DNA of 64,000 bases from Pestalotiopsis fici W106-1 (Eukaryota; Ascomycota; Sordariomycetes; Amphisphaeriales; Sporocadaceae). Both the position numbers and the translations under genes were made by a program. The notes beneath the pieces are model-generated. The model was given only the letters and a program-made list of their open reading frames with translations, had not been told where the DNA came from and searched no databases. Positions 22,401 through 31,700 of this stretch are shown piece by piece. Numbering within the stretch: the first letter of the stretch is position 1; the number at the start of each line of letters is the position of its first letter. The DNA is taken from NCBI RefSeq assembly GCF_000516985.1, contig NW_006917091.1, positions 3,059,022 through 3,123,021 of the forward strand, given 5' to 3'.

Positions 22401-23858
22401 GAGGCCGCCCATGTCGAGTGCATTCTCGTTCCGCTGGTAATACCAAGCCCCATCACGCTGAACCAGCAGGCCTGGCGCACCTTCGCCATTCAAATCAACC
22501 CATCGAGTCTGGAACTTTTCGTTGCTGGTGAGCAGACCCTGCAGACAGTCCGGCTTCATCGTTTGCAAGTGTAGTGAGTCGAGCGATGCCGCGTTGGAAT
22601 ATGCAAAAGTGTGAGGCGCGAGGTCTTGTTGCTGGTAGATATCTCTTTCCTCATCCCACACGTGGCCTGCAGTCATCAAGGATCTGAGGAGTGATCCCGC
22701 GGCATTCTCATCGTATTGCAGGCTGTACGAGGAAACCAAATAATCCTTTCGTGGCAACTTGTCTTCGAAATGGTGGAACAGCAGAATTCGCTTGCAAAGG
22801 CGGTAAGTTCGAATCTCAAAGCCACTCGAGTAGTGGGAGAATGCGTCTTTCCGCACAGGCCACGGCATGGCAGGCTCGGATGTCGGGATTTCGCTGTCGT
22901 GGTCGCCATAGTCGAATACCACCTCGAACATCCACTTGTGGTCAGCAGGGAGTGGAGTGATCTGCCACGTTGTTAGATCTCTGGCGACAGAAATGTTGCC
23001 ATATTTGATGGACTTGATGTATCGCGCGCGTGTGCGGGCAGATGGGTTTCTGGAGATCTCATGGACGGGTAGGCAGCCATCGGTACCGCGCACGCCCTCG
23101 TCATTCTCCTCCAGGTACGTGAGTAGCATCGCATTGCCGTTGGGATCGTAGACTTCGCAAAGAAGCCAGGTGAAGATGCGTGGTGGGCCACCATCGCCTG
23201 CGACGTCCATGATTCGTGATTGGTCCTGGCGGCCGTAGAGACTCGTGACGTTGGCAGGAGAGATGGTTCTCCAAAAGACGTCGTGCTGGTCGAGATGATG
23301 CGTGAACTTTTCGATGCGCATCGCGGCTCCGCCGATTTCCACCCTCGAGCGGTATCTCTGTACCGTGTATTTCCCAAGCGACCCCGAGTAGGCGAATGCG
23401 CAACCATCTTCAACTAGATCATCAAGGCCAGAGAGCAAGAACGTGTCGGAATTCTCGTACTGGGGGATCCCCTGCGTCGTCTTGCGCGTGATGCTGCCCA
23501 GTGAGAGGCTCCAGCCGATGCCAAAGGGGCCATTGCCGCTGCCCGAGTTGTATGACAGGCTCAAGGTTGGCTGACATTCGTCTCGACCCGACGTCACAGG
23601 AAGCGTGAGACTCAACGCCAGGGTTCCGTTGCATGGATTCACTTCAAACTTTTGGTCGATTGACCTCAACGCGCCACCCCCTTTGCCGGTCGAGGCTGCG
23701 GCGACGTCAACTTTCTCAATGCTCGGAACTCTGGATGAAGGCTTTGCCGAGCCATTGTTGGTGGCTTTATCGCGTGGTTCAGCAGCTGGATTTCCATTCA
23801 GCCCTGAGCGCTTTGTTGGGGCGGCTGGCTGCACCCGAGATCTGACAGATTCGTCCAT
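16404..23858 (-). CDS. Tc toxin TcB-TcC-type fusion protein (SpvB / FG-GAP / RHS)
   Basis: A single uninterrupted frame of 2,484 residues from the ATG at 23858; the frame is open 39 codons further upstream but without an ATG. Residues about 45-330 match the SpvB domain (GKGGGALRSIDQKFEVNP, LSLSYNSGSGNGPFGIGW). Residues about 540-705 hold FG-GAP/VCBS-type repeats (DLTGNGLSDVLY, DVTGDGLTDIVK), corresponding to the TcB beta-propeller. From about 1,580 on come YD/RHS repeats, then the RHS core ARYYASWLGRWTSPDP with NLYAYVSNEPVNYFDPGG at about 2,220-2,255. In bacterial Tc complexes this protein forms the RHS cocoon that shields a cleaved C-terminal effector. The tail here is 229 residues, with a Gly-rich hydrophobic stretch (GAGAGAGYYFGGPLGGYLG). 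Absence of introns over 7.4 kb supports a bacterial origin. Confidence 0.93.
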   Translation of the reverse strand: MDESVRSRVQPAAPTKRSGLNGNPAAEPRDKATNNGSAKPSSRVPSIEKVDVAAASTGKGGGALRSIDQKFEVNPCNGTLALSLTLPVTSGRDECQPTLSLSYNSGSGNGPFGIGWSLSLGSITRKTTQGIPQYENSDTFLLSGLDDLVEDGCAFAYSGSLGKYTVQRYRSRVEIGGAAMRIEKFTHHLDQHDVFWRTISPANVTSLYGRQDQSRIMDVAGDGGPPRIFTWLLCEVYDPNGNAMLLTYLEENDEGVRGTDGCLPVHEISRNPSARTRARYIKSIKYGNISVARDLTTWQITPLPADHKWMFEVVFDYGDHDSEIPTSEPAMPWPVRKDAFSHYSSGFEIRTYRLCKRILLFHHFEDKLPRKDYLVSSYSLQYDENAAGSLLRSLMTAGHVWDEERDIYQQQDLAPHTFAYSNAASLDSLHLQTMKPDCLQGLLTSNEKFQTRWVDLNGEGAPGLLVQRDGAWYYQRNENALDMGGLSDGGGETESSEDSDDGEPAESPKADRDFGSVRVVNAFPAVGDYSTSYLEDLDGNGQQDLVICDLKGRAAGYFECDSTDEWQSFREFPTCLTFNINGDSVHRLDLTGNGLSDVLYRAEDGFIWFPSLGKEGYDLERRCQGIDAIDMFVSHDKRSAVFLTDVTGDGLTDIVKVSNGSISYCPNLGHGRFGSELSMSNPPLFDSDDQFSFERLNLLDIDGSGTTDLLYLTADGGINIYFNQCGNEWSDKLSLDCFVRTDNLSSVFTLDLLGNGTSCLCWAGPDAAAPDELVISYLDLTGGVKPHLLKFWSTGTGLTTSIKYTPSTRFYLQDERQGRPWKTKLPFPVHTVSRIVERDEIASSTHTTRFRYHDGYYDGAEREFRGFGAVEKWETDNFTVTRGKKSLQTPTTYTKMFYHTGAVEMGLAPSGPDMWSEARLASVIVPSLKSDQWYEAYRALKGSLLRSEVYGADGSDAADVPYIIRETSFDVKLVIPDAERRAETSSPLVYRVEPRESLTEHLERLRDESRLVHELALETNTYGDTTKSLIVQYGRQQSSLTTPQSCAAQKKSHITYTEKTFTNAIDDNVDVDNYYKPMPSSTGIFHLEDSPVANRFLDIEEIRYRGIAVLGGSKHMGHMTRTYYRSADLKRPLRLHAVETFSRLDRECVFAMDQTIIDSLSAQKDVTFRKVSPRNLLYKSGGYVQLDRDKCAWIPSAEALWDIKGKSDSGNDYDADETLRAARKSFFIPKRSRDAFGHVSEVIMDEFQRLPIETIDPAGNRMRAVYDYRVMQPTILTDVNGNRVSVVYDGLGDTAAVAQMGKSGEALGDSVEDIPSVLSDEDLLAFMKGASREMAMRLVGKAGSRTISSRKRLKLSVSGSSPVELPTFRLNLSRTSHAISPDAGTGDVTVEVFYYDGRGSVSQKLNLTHWPTSDNKEHEWCLSKSVVNDSSGKAVIVSKPFFSSDHVWKPLLDHTGHLTFSFRDALGRNVGILQPDHTWTKQCFTPWSSTSYDAGDTCLVTDARTDPDVGFHFQRMSTELFMPSWYELRVQSEDKRLQQSAHKSAQYANKPSTTHHDSRGKVIEAVEMGDAYTRTLCSAYDVFGYKTAQYDALNRLVESYDLYLLDQPLVRRNMESGAIVTIITSAGQPLLTSDSAGRQTRFVYDSLGRKTDTWVMQNCEAAQEVLWSQYVYGEATLDPEPNNLRGQVFEIRDQSGIRRNTSFDFKGNCLSFDNHLAVEYQTMLNWRGHVPVEEKAYTTRNVFDALNRNTMMCDATGRVHVRTFDLVGNTQTLSSFVAPSDDNSQSPFVPMPPKSGTDYHIAKAMYAADGQPLRVDFGNKSHSTYTYDESTGQVVRRRTWRDDRAVLEDLTTTYDCLCRISCSQDRAQQTLFFRNKMVEPLKEFFYDTFGRLSRATGRETLDAGGNTTRSLRQVSASSALVTQSLGPGQSSDVCDYVEHYVYDDADNLRLVRHEVLDKSLQGWTRFYTYKEPSLLESSQYSNRLSQTRIGSLIERYGYDGANGQVGCMTHMTGFSRLQWDHRNKLQCTARQKVNAGVPEMTWYVYDDSGKRVRKVTTRASGGSGDNTKSTKRKETIYLDSLEIYHVYKQDGSTIKTTTNTSTVGSSTDPEVPAVVSIEDVKVATDSVEIDSDDCGDSDDDDSKRKPRPEPNKPLLRYHVNTNLETDDKGQIISYEEYTPFGVSVLLMCRAQIEAPRRYRFASYHRDHETGLYACGARYYASWLGRWTSPDPLGMVDGPNLYAYVSNEPVNYFDPGGTMRRASGGAPLPTAPTSAPNGINGRVAGPPNNNQVTISPEERARIHQQYQRNQQAQKSYIRQGMENIWKNKKEYAIKGAGAGAGYYFGGPLGGYLGTAVKTAFSWGAGHIAGRVTQGRQDVENMNNGADLYRSALADGPNRSADYTVLEIPDPVEQDDQANSNLEVGPREDQYPGANVRAEGANAPEQLRAHTILDIPSDANANNAAQRNVAESHRINNAVRQDKPDP

Positions 23859-24862
23859 GCTGCACCTTGAACTTGTTGCTGTTGAAGTATGAGACACACA
23901 TGAATTGTGTTTATTTTGATCGGCTAGGGGTGAGGAATCTGCTACGAGCCGGTTTGGGATCTGGCCTTGTTTCAATTGAAGCTATCGTCACTTGGCTTAG
24001 TCAGTCTACTGCATCTTCTACACTTCAGCTCCTCCTCGTGTCATACCACAGGCAAGGCCCCGGCGCCCAATCTTTGGTTCCACAGCTACGGGCATACCTC
24101 CACAGTGACAGTGACACTGTGAGGCGATGACTGGGCCATCGAACCCAAGCAATAGGCGCTCGGCAGCAGCAGTATTCCAGCCACGTAACAAATCCAATCG
24201 AGACAAGCTGTCATGTGGTCGATATTCAATACTAGATCGGGCAGAGTATCCCTGCTATTCAGCTCGCCACAAAACGCCGGAAAAGGAGGACTTTACAAGT
24301 ATGGATTCCCAAGACGTTGAAAGGCCAGCTTGTGCCTCGAGAGGTACTTGATGCGTCCTCAAGCGCCCAGTAGCACGCTAGCCAAGGGTTGACAGCAGCG
24401 AAGTATTGGCTAGGCTTCTGGGTGACAAGTCCAGCTGAGACCTGCAAGCTGAGACCTGAAAGCTGGGACCTGAAAGCTGAGACCCTTGCAGATTCTCCAC
24501 TCCCACGTGCATGGGACTAGCGACGGATCATGCAGCCCGTGTGCCATGTCCACTATCATCTGATAGACATACGGGTGGTGTGGGATTGCCGAGAGTTCCG
24601 TAGCGAAGGACGACTGCACGAAGCACCACAATAAGTCCAGTTTGAGCTCAGCTCAGAGTAGGTTGGCCTCATTAACAGCTACTCACCAGGCATTTCGGCT
24701 AATATGGTAGCTGTTCGTTTGAAGCATGACGGACACAATAATACTGGAGGTTCACGTGGGAAACGTAACGGCGTAAGAGACCAAGTGAGCCAAACTATGG
24801 AGATACCGCTTCATTTACATGTATCTAGTCAACAGTTATATGGAGTCACCCTCTCCAGGTAC
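23859..24862. other. Intergenic region upstream of the TcB-TcC gene
   Basis: One kilobase between two same-strand genes of the toxin-type locus. It should contain the TcB-TcC promoter and the terminator of the 959-residue gene. A 14-bp tandem repeat lies at 24433-24487. No coding sequence is supported. Confidence 0.45.
24433..24487. repeat. 14-bp tandem repeat, four copies
   Basis: Four consecutive units of AGCTGAGACCTGAA (variants: CA ending in unit 1, one A-to-G in unit 3, a truncated unit 4). It sits about 575-630 bases upstream of the TcB-TcC start codon, so it may be a cluster of regulator binding sites or a simple replication-slippage product. Confidence 0.75.
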
Positions 24863-27800
24863 CTACTCCCTTCTGTTCAAAACTCCACGTGTCTTATCCG
24901 CGTCAGCCTGAGAAGAAAGGTATGCAACGCCCGAGGTGCCCTCAATTAGGCAACACTTGAGGAAGGAGGACGCAGCCCGCTTGCCCTTCATGTTCTGAAG
25001 GTAATCAGTATGGTTCCATAGCTCGTCAAGTTGCGCAATATAGTTGCCAGGACCAGATGCAGGGCCCTCGAGCGTGAGACTGAACCAGCCATCAGGCGGA
25101 ATGGTGAAGCGTGGTGTCTTGCTCGACTTCTTGGCCGGGGGAACTGCCTCAATGCGAAAGATGGTCGAGTTCTTTTCCGATTCAAGCGTCACTTGCAGCT
25201 CTTCCTTGATTAGCGACTGGCTGAACTCCCAGACTGAAGGGGTCGTCGTGATTGATGGTGTTACTGTGCCGTTGACGCTATCAGCACCAGCGCTGACCAT
25301 GTCCACGCTGCTCGTGCCCTCGCTTTGTGTGTCTCCTTTGGCGATCCGTTCAGCTTTCTTCGCTGCTTCACTCTGGTCCTTGATGCGTTTCTTCTCGTCG
25401 AGCTCGGTGCGGGACTCCCAGGCGTAGGCACTGCCGCTGAACAGACAGTTCTGCCCTCCCGTTGGGAGCAGCTGGACTACTACCTCCTCGAAGGCCATGG
25501 GATCTGGCAGAATGTTGCGCCCCTGCAGCACAAGTTTGGCGGTTCCAGCGTGAGAGTTCCACGTGATTGTTGGACTCCACGTGATGTGTGTTGGGTTACC
25601 GGTGACAGTGGAATCATGGATGATTGGATCTACCTTCTTGCCCTGGGATGGCTCGATCTCTTTGGGCACGGCGACATTGACATCAACGAGACCGTCTTCA
25701 AGATCAATATAGGCAATCGTGGCGAGGACGTCTCCAAAGTCGTTGAGCTTCGGGTCTCCGAAAACGAGGGTGCGTGTGCCGGGATAGATGAAGTTGCCTG
25801 CGTCTGCCACGCTGTTGAGCAAGTTGTCGCAAGCTGTCTTGAAGCCGCTTTTCAATGAAGCCTCGACAGCGTCGCGCATTTTGGTGTGCGTATCATCTCT
25901 GACGTACTGACCCCCAGTACGAGTAACGGAAAGGTTTTTTGGCAAGCTGGTATTCGGATCAAGGCCCTTAATCACTGGATTGATCACGCCGTTTGGTACC
26001 TCGGGCACTTCGATCGGCGCTGGCTTGCCGTTCTTCAGGGCTTCATCCAGCTCCACTAGATAGCGACTCCGTTTCTTCATAGCCTCCTTGTGGTCCTCAA
26101 ATGACATCTCCTTATCGCAAAGGTCGATCTCGAAGGACCAGCTGATCGTGATCACAAAGCTGCGGCAGTTGATCAGCACATGAGGTTCTAGGATTGGGAA
26201 GTCAGAGAAATGCGTGCAAACTTACTCCCCCCAATAGCAGTCATGCCAGGCCTTCCAAGGGAAGTTCATGTTTCCTCTGGCATTATATGCCTCCCAATGA
26301 TCGTATACAACAGACCCAGCGACGCGAATGGTATCCTGACCTGGAGTCCAGGTAACCTCAACATTATTCGCAGCCTCTATCGACCATTTCCGGTAGACGG
26401 GTGCAGCGTTACAATCCGTGTACGGCTTGACCTCGGTACCAGACCCAGGTGCAGGCCATGTTCGACGCCACGCGTATCTGCCCTTGTCCTCCAACTTGAA
26501 ATCGAATGTCGGGTTCGTGGCGACCTGATCGGGAAGACCAGGGTAGAGCGAGGCTGGGTTCGGGTTTGCACCGACAATATACCGACTCTTGAATTGTTGC
26601 TCACCACTGGATTTGTCTGTGAACATGTCGGGATAGACGGGAATGACAGAGGTTTTGACACAGAGGTCTCGGAGACTTGAGAGGATCTTCTGCTCAAAGT
26701 ACAAACGGTGGTCTAGGACGAATGTACCAGGGATCTCAGGCTCTGCTGTGCCCTCTGCAGGCTCAGCCAAGTTTCCACCATATTCGAGTCGAGCACCGCT
26801 GGGTAGTTTGCGTTTGACAACTTCGCAAAAGACCAAACAGTTTTGTGGATGGCCAAGTTCGCCCGCATTGGCCAAGGAGGAGACGGCGCCTTTCTGGACT
26901 GCTTGCAGATGGGCGAGCTGAGCCGCGTTGCTAATGTAAGCGTAATTTTGAAGACGAACAGCGGTTGGGGCTAAGTATTGTCAGTTTCAATGTTCTCTTT
27001 GGATCGAGTGCTGCGTCCGGGGACTGACCACATGTAGCCAGAGCCTGCTCCCTCACAAGTTTGGCCACAGGAAGGCGGATCTGAACGCCGAGATTCCAGA
27101 AAGCCGACTCTTGGTTGTCTTCCGCCCAATTGCCCAAGAGCTTGGACACGGCATTTGCCATGAGTCTAGTCTTGCTGTCCCGGTTTGACGCTCTCCAGTC
27201 TGCCAAACTGATCCTCTTGGTGCCGTCCTCGGGATCGGGCAAGTAGGAGTGGGACTCGACGGGCGTGCTCCATTGACCCTCTAGTGAGTGAGTATTAGCG
27301 CCTAATCACTGGGCCGAAACCGACAGACATTGAGACATACGAGCAATGGCACAAAAAAGACGTTGAATAGAGTAGTCGCCGGCCTTGAGAGGGGTCGGCT
27401 TCGGAGCGCCCGTTGCGGAAGCCTCCTTCTCCGCTGCAGCAAGAGCCTCCTCCTGCGCCTTTTTGATGGCGAGCTCGAGTTTGTGAACGTCATGAGATTT
27501 CTTGATCTCTTCCAATTGGGCGGCAGCCACAGCCGTAGCCTCATCGCCCAAGGATGAATTCGGGCTCACCTGTGCATCGAAGAGCTGCGAGCGAACAGTA
27601 ATGACCCAGTTGTTGATAGTCTGGATCTGATCCGCGGCGAATTTTATTTTGCCCGACTTGATGCTGCAAGGGTGTTGGTTCGTTTCCATCATTCATCATT
27701 GATGCATTAAAGAATAAAAGCTTACTGGATCTCAAAATACAGCTCTGGCGTGTCGGAACTTCCAAGCTGAAGCTTGACCTGAGGCGGGTCCAGGATAGCA

Positions 27801-27988
27801 TCCAAGACTCCATTGCTTCCACGTTTATCTTTGTACCATAACTCGACAAGGTCCCGGCGTTGCTTGAAAAGGGTCTTGAAATTTTCATTAATTGTCTTCT
27901 GGCTCAGTGCGCAGATCTGGTCATAGTACTCAGCACCCTTGGTACCCTGGATGTTGAGTGAGATACGATTGCGATTGTAGGCAGACAT
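24863..27988 (-). CDS. Unrecognised 959-residue protein embedded in the Tc-type locus
   Basis: Five exons splice in phase: 27988-27726, 27663-27341, 27280-27029, 26970-26226 and 26159-24863, with good donors (GTAAGC, GTATGT, GTCAGT, GTAAGT). I do not recognise the family. There is no signal peptide or obvious membrane span. An Ala/Glu/Lys-rich probable coiled coil covers about residues 130-170. The second half appears beta-rich (NVEVTWTPGQDTIRVAGSVVYDHW, DFVITISWSFEIDL, HITWSPTITWNSHAG), suggesting repeated immunoglobulin- or lectin-like sandwiches. The N-terminus begins MSAYNRNRISLNIQGTKGAE. It lies between the TcB-TcC and TcA-like genes and shares a divergent upstream region with TcA, so a role in assembly, secretion, targeting or immunity of the complex is plausible but unproven. 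Confidence 0.8.
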
Positions 27989-28700
27989 GATGGAATGATC
28001 TAGAAAATTGTGCAGAGGACAATAAGGTTGGGTGTAGGACTTTGATCTTGAATTTCGCGTCCACCACTTACACGATGGAGCATCCGAGGTACTTAAGAAG
28101 TTGGGCTCTCCCACAGCCAGCTCCTCTGCTTGTTGAGCCACAATGCGCGATCAAGAACGCTGGTACCAAATGCCGATCTCAGGGCCCCCATGAAAGCTCT
28201 CCAGCCAGAGAGTCTTCACGCCATCGGGCAGGCGAGGCCGCGAAAGCAGGGGTAATACCACGATGCCACTACGGAGTAAAGGTGAATAGGGGTGTGGGTG
28301 CAGTATGGATGGATAGAACACGCCCTTCCCCGCATGCACTGAGAATCAACTAATATTACTTGGTGACCCATGTGGAGCGTCGAGACTTCTCAGAGACTGA
28401 ATTGGACAAGGATCGTCTATACATCGGCGGCTGAACCGTACGCTAGCCACCCAAATTAGTTGATACCTGTATTTCTTTCCCTTAAGGGATACCGGTACAC
28501 AGGAACATGCATCAATACATCGCACTATTGCCCGGAATTCCACAAGACCCGAGGCCCCTCTTGATTGTCGGCTCACACTGTAGGCCTAGAGTAGCCCGTG
28601 GCCGGGGTCCGCACGTCTAGAGTCAGGTTGGCGTGCGGCCCGTGGGACTAGACACGGTCTTGTGGTGGTGGATCATGGCTTCAGTATCATTTATCCACTT
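27989..28700. promoter_or_regulatory. Divergent promoter region between the 959-residue gene and the TcA-like gene
   Basis: These 712 bases separate two start codons pointing away from each other, so both promoters must lie here; co-regulation is inferred from this arrangement. No TATA box, CCAAT box or known operator could be assigned with confidence. Confidence 0.5.
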
Positions 28701-31700
28701 ATGAGAGAAGAAAAACAAACCACAACCACGAATACCGACGAGAGCAGTACAGCTGCCGTTGCCAACGACATCGAGTTTCAAGTCGCACCACATCTTCTGC
28801 CATCTGGACGTAACCCCATAATCGCCATGGCAGCTTTACTCAGTTTCTTCGAAAGACGACTGGGGGAGGAACTACCTCTCATACGCCCGCGTCTCAATAA
28901 AGCCACAGCAGAAAAGTGCGAAGATCGTCGTTACGCCCTTGATCTGGTGCTCAAAGAGGGCGATATATCCATCAATGGCATCTCGACCCTGCAATTCGCA
29001 CAGTCGGTGCTCGACTACACCAACAGCGACCTGGACATTTCTGGCTGGCTTTTGAACGACTTGAAAGTCACCACTCCCTTGGAGCTCGCAGATGTGTTGT
29101 ATCCACGTTCAAAGTTTGTCCAGAGAGATGGAGCAAGTCGTATAATAGAGCGCTCAGGGCTGCAGACACTTCAAGAGATCTGCTCGAGATTCTTTGACGA
29201 TCATCCCACCTTGGCTGTTCAAGTCGTGCTACGCTCCGGGCAGTTTTCTTCCTTGTCCGAGACTGTGCAGAAAGTGGCCGAGTCAATGATTTCATGCCTC
29301 GAGCGAGGAAATATGGGCAACGATGATGCACAGCTCATGGAAGAGACCAGATTTGCTCTCATGAAAGGGGAGGCAGGGATCCAGCCATCAGAGACAGACC
29401 TCTATGCGGCTTTGGCGTTCACCAAATCGATGATTCTCCTAAGCCGAGTCGTGGATGACCCAGAAGACCTGCCCTTCCTACACGAAGCGGGCATTGCGTC
29501 GGTCCGGCAGATTACGCAGCAGCTCAAGGGCAAATTTGCGGAGCAGATGGTGGCAAAGGGAATGGAAATGGGTAACGCGCTCAAGGTTCACGACTCTGCT
29601 GAGCGTGTGGACTGCTGGAACGAGCAGCTTTGGCTTTCAATCATGCAGTCAAGCAGAGATGATTGCTTGCCAATTTCTACAGAGAGACCAAGCGCTCTCT
29701 CCGGTGGACAGCCAACAGGTCGATCGTTGAGCAACCTGACGGATATCTTCAAACTGGAGGAGACCGACTGCGAAGAGTGTTGCTCTGTGACGGGCCTGTC
29801 GGCTTACCTGAGCGATCTCCTCCTCCTGCTCCGCAACACGACCTTCATCAACCGAACCCCCAAATTACTTTCCGACGAAACACCCGCGGACAACTTACTT
29901 GACGTCCTTTTCGAGCGCAGACCGGATATTCGAAAGCTCGAGCTGACTTGCGCCAACTCACAAACTCTGCTGCCGTACATCTCCTTGGTCAACGAGGTGC
30001 TGGAGTCCTACATCCGGTCCGTCGCCCCGAAACCCATTGCGCCGTCCGACAGGTTTGAAGACTCCATTCGTGCATATCAAACTCCGACTGGCTTCGAAGA
30101 GGGTCAAGGACCTACCGGTGCTGGTCCTGCGACGCAATATCGCCCGGCCAACACCGATTACCCCGTCTACCAGAAGCTAGTCTCCAAGGCCACATACCCA
30201 TTCACGTGCTTCCCCTACGATCTGGCAAGCAACATTGAGGGCGCCGTCTTCGGGACCTACCAGCTCGATTTCGTCCATTTTCTGCGCATCTTCCAGTCCC
30301 CTCAGCGCCTCCTTGACCTTGTTCCTCGCAGTCGGCGAGGCCCCCGTGGCGATCGACTCGATCGAGCTCTCCTCAGCGGTGCTAAAGCGACGCTCAAGCG
30401 TCGCCTCGCAGCAGAAACACTGGGACTCCAGCAAGCCGAGTACAGCACCATAACCTCAGAAACGTTCTTCCCAGCCACGTTTGCTGATCTTGCGAACGGT
30501 CTGTCCCAAGTACCTCTGAGCATTGATAAGGAATGCCCCAATGATGTCGCTTCTCTCTGGGGCTTTGACGACGAGGCGACCATGCTGGACCCTTTCAAGG
30601 GTCTCTCACTCATCAAGAACCAGCTCATGTTCAGATCAGGTCTTGAATTCGACGAGATTCTTGAACTCGTCAAGACCCGTTGTTTCAGCCAACATCTCAT
30701 CATCACCAACGCATCGGGGTCATCGCAGTTCGGCCCACTGGTTGAGGGTCTCTTGCTTCTGTCAAATGCAGCTGCTCCTCCCTACCAGCCTCTCACTGCT
30801 AAGCTTTCCTTTTCCCTACAGGCATTCCTGCGGCTTCGGAATAAACTATCCTGGTCAATTGTCGATACGGATGCTGCAATCGTCGGGTTCCGTGACCTTG
30901 AGCTATCGATGGTGGTCAACACCCGTAGGACTGAAAAGTCCGTCCTTCCACAGCCCATCGCCCCGGCCGTTGTCAAGAAGTCTGAGGATGCTTCTAAGGA
31001 CTCCGATGAGAAGAGTAAACTCCAAAAAGAACCACCTCCATTGTTTGATCCCAACGAGGCACCTGTCTTCAATTCGGCAGAAATCGTCAGCATCACTCCA
31101 TTTGTGGTGAGCGGCATCGCGGCCCTTTCAAGACTGAGCAAGCTTTCCGGTATCTCGACCACGGAGCTTCTCCCAATCTGGACGCCGATCAACACCTTTG
31201 GGGATAAGTCCTTGTTTCATCGCAAATTCATGACGAAACGCCTTCAGCAGATTGACGACATATACTCCCCGTTCATTGACACCCAAACGACACCACCATC
31301 GGCAAAGTACTTGACTACCAAGGGTGTTCAAGAAGCTGTCGGAAACCACGCGATCGGTATTTGTGCGGCCTTGCAATGGCCCATGGAGCATTTCGATAAG
31401 CTCGTAGCTGCATCTAGCTGTCGAGACCAGAACCTCGATATTGGCGTATTCACTGCACTGTATCGACACGCCATCATCTGTCGTATCCTCTCTGTACCGC
31501 CCAACAGTTGTGAGGCATTCTTCAAAGTCTTCTATGCTCATAGCAGCCCGGCTGTTCTGGCAGATCCAATGTACACTGTCGATGTCATTGAAGATTGGAA
31601 ATTGCTTCTCAACTCTGGCTGGACTGTCGAGTCGTTGGTGAGCATACTCGGCCAGAAAGGTCAGACGAATACAGTTACCGAGACAAGGGAAACAAAAGAG

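Noticed and set aside
23859..23975. Extended 39-codon N-terminus of the TcB-TcC protein
   Set aside because: The frame is open but lacks an ATG; the first ATG is at 23858. An upstream exon joined by splicing is possible, but no good acceptor was identified.
26160..26187. Alternative acceptor at 26188 for the last intron of the 959-residue gene
   Set aside because: Its CTAG looks good but leaves the frame shifted; only the acceptor ending at 26160 restores phase.
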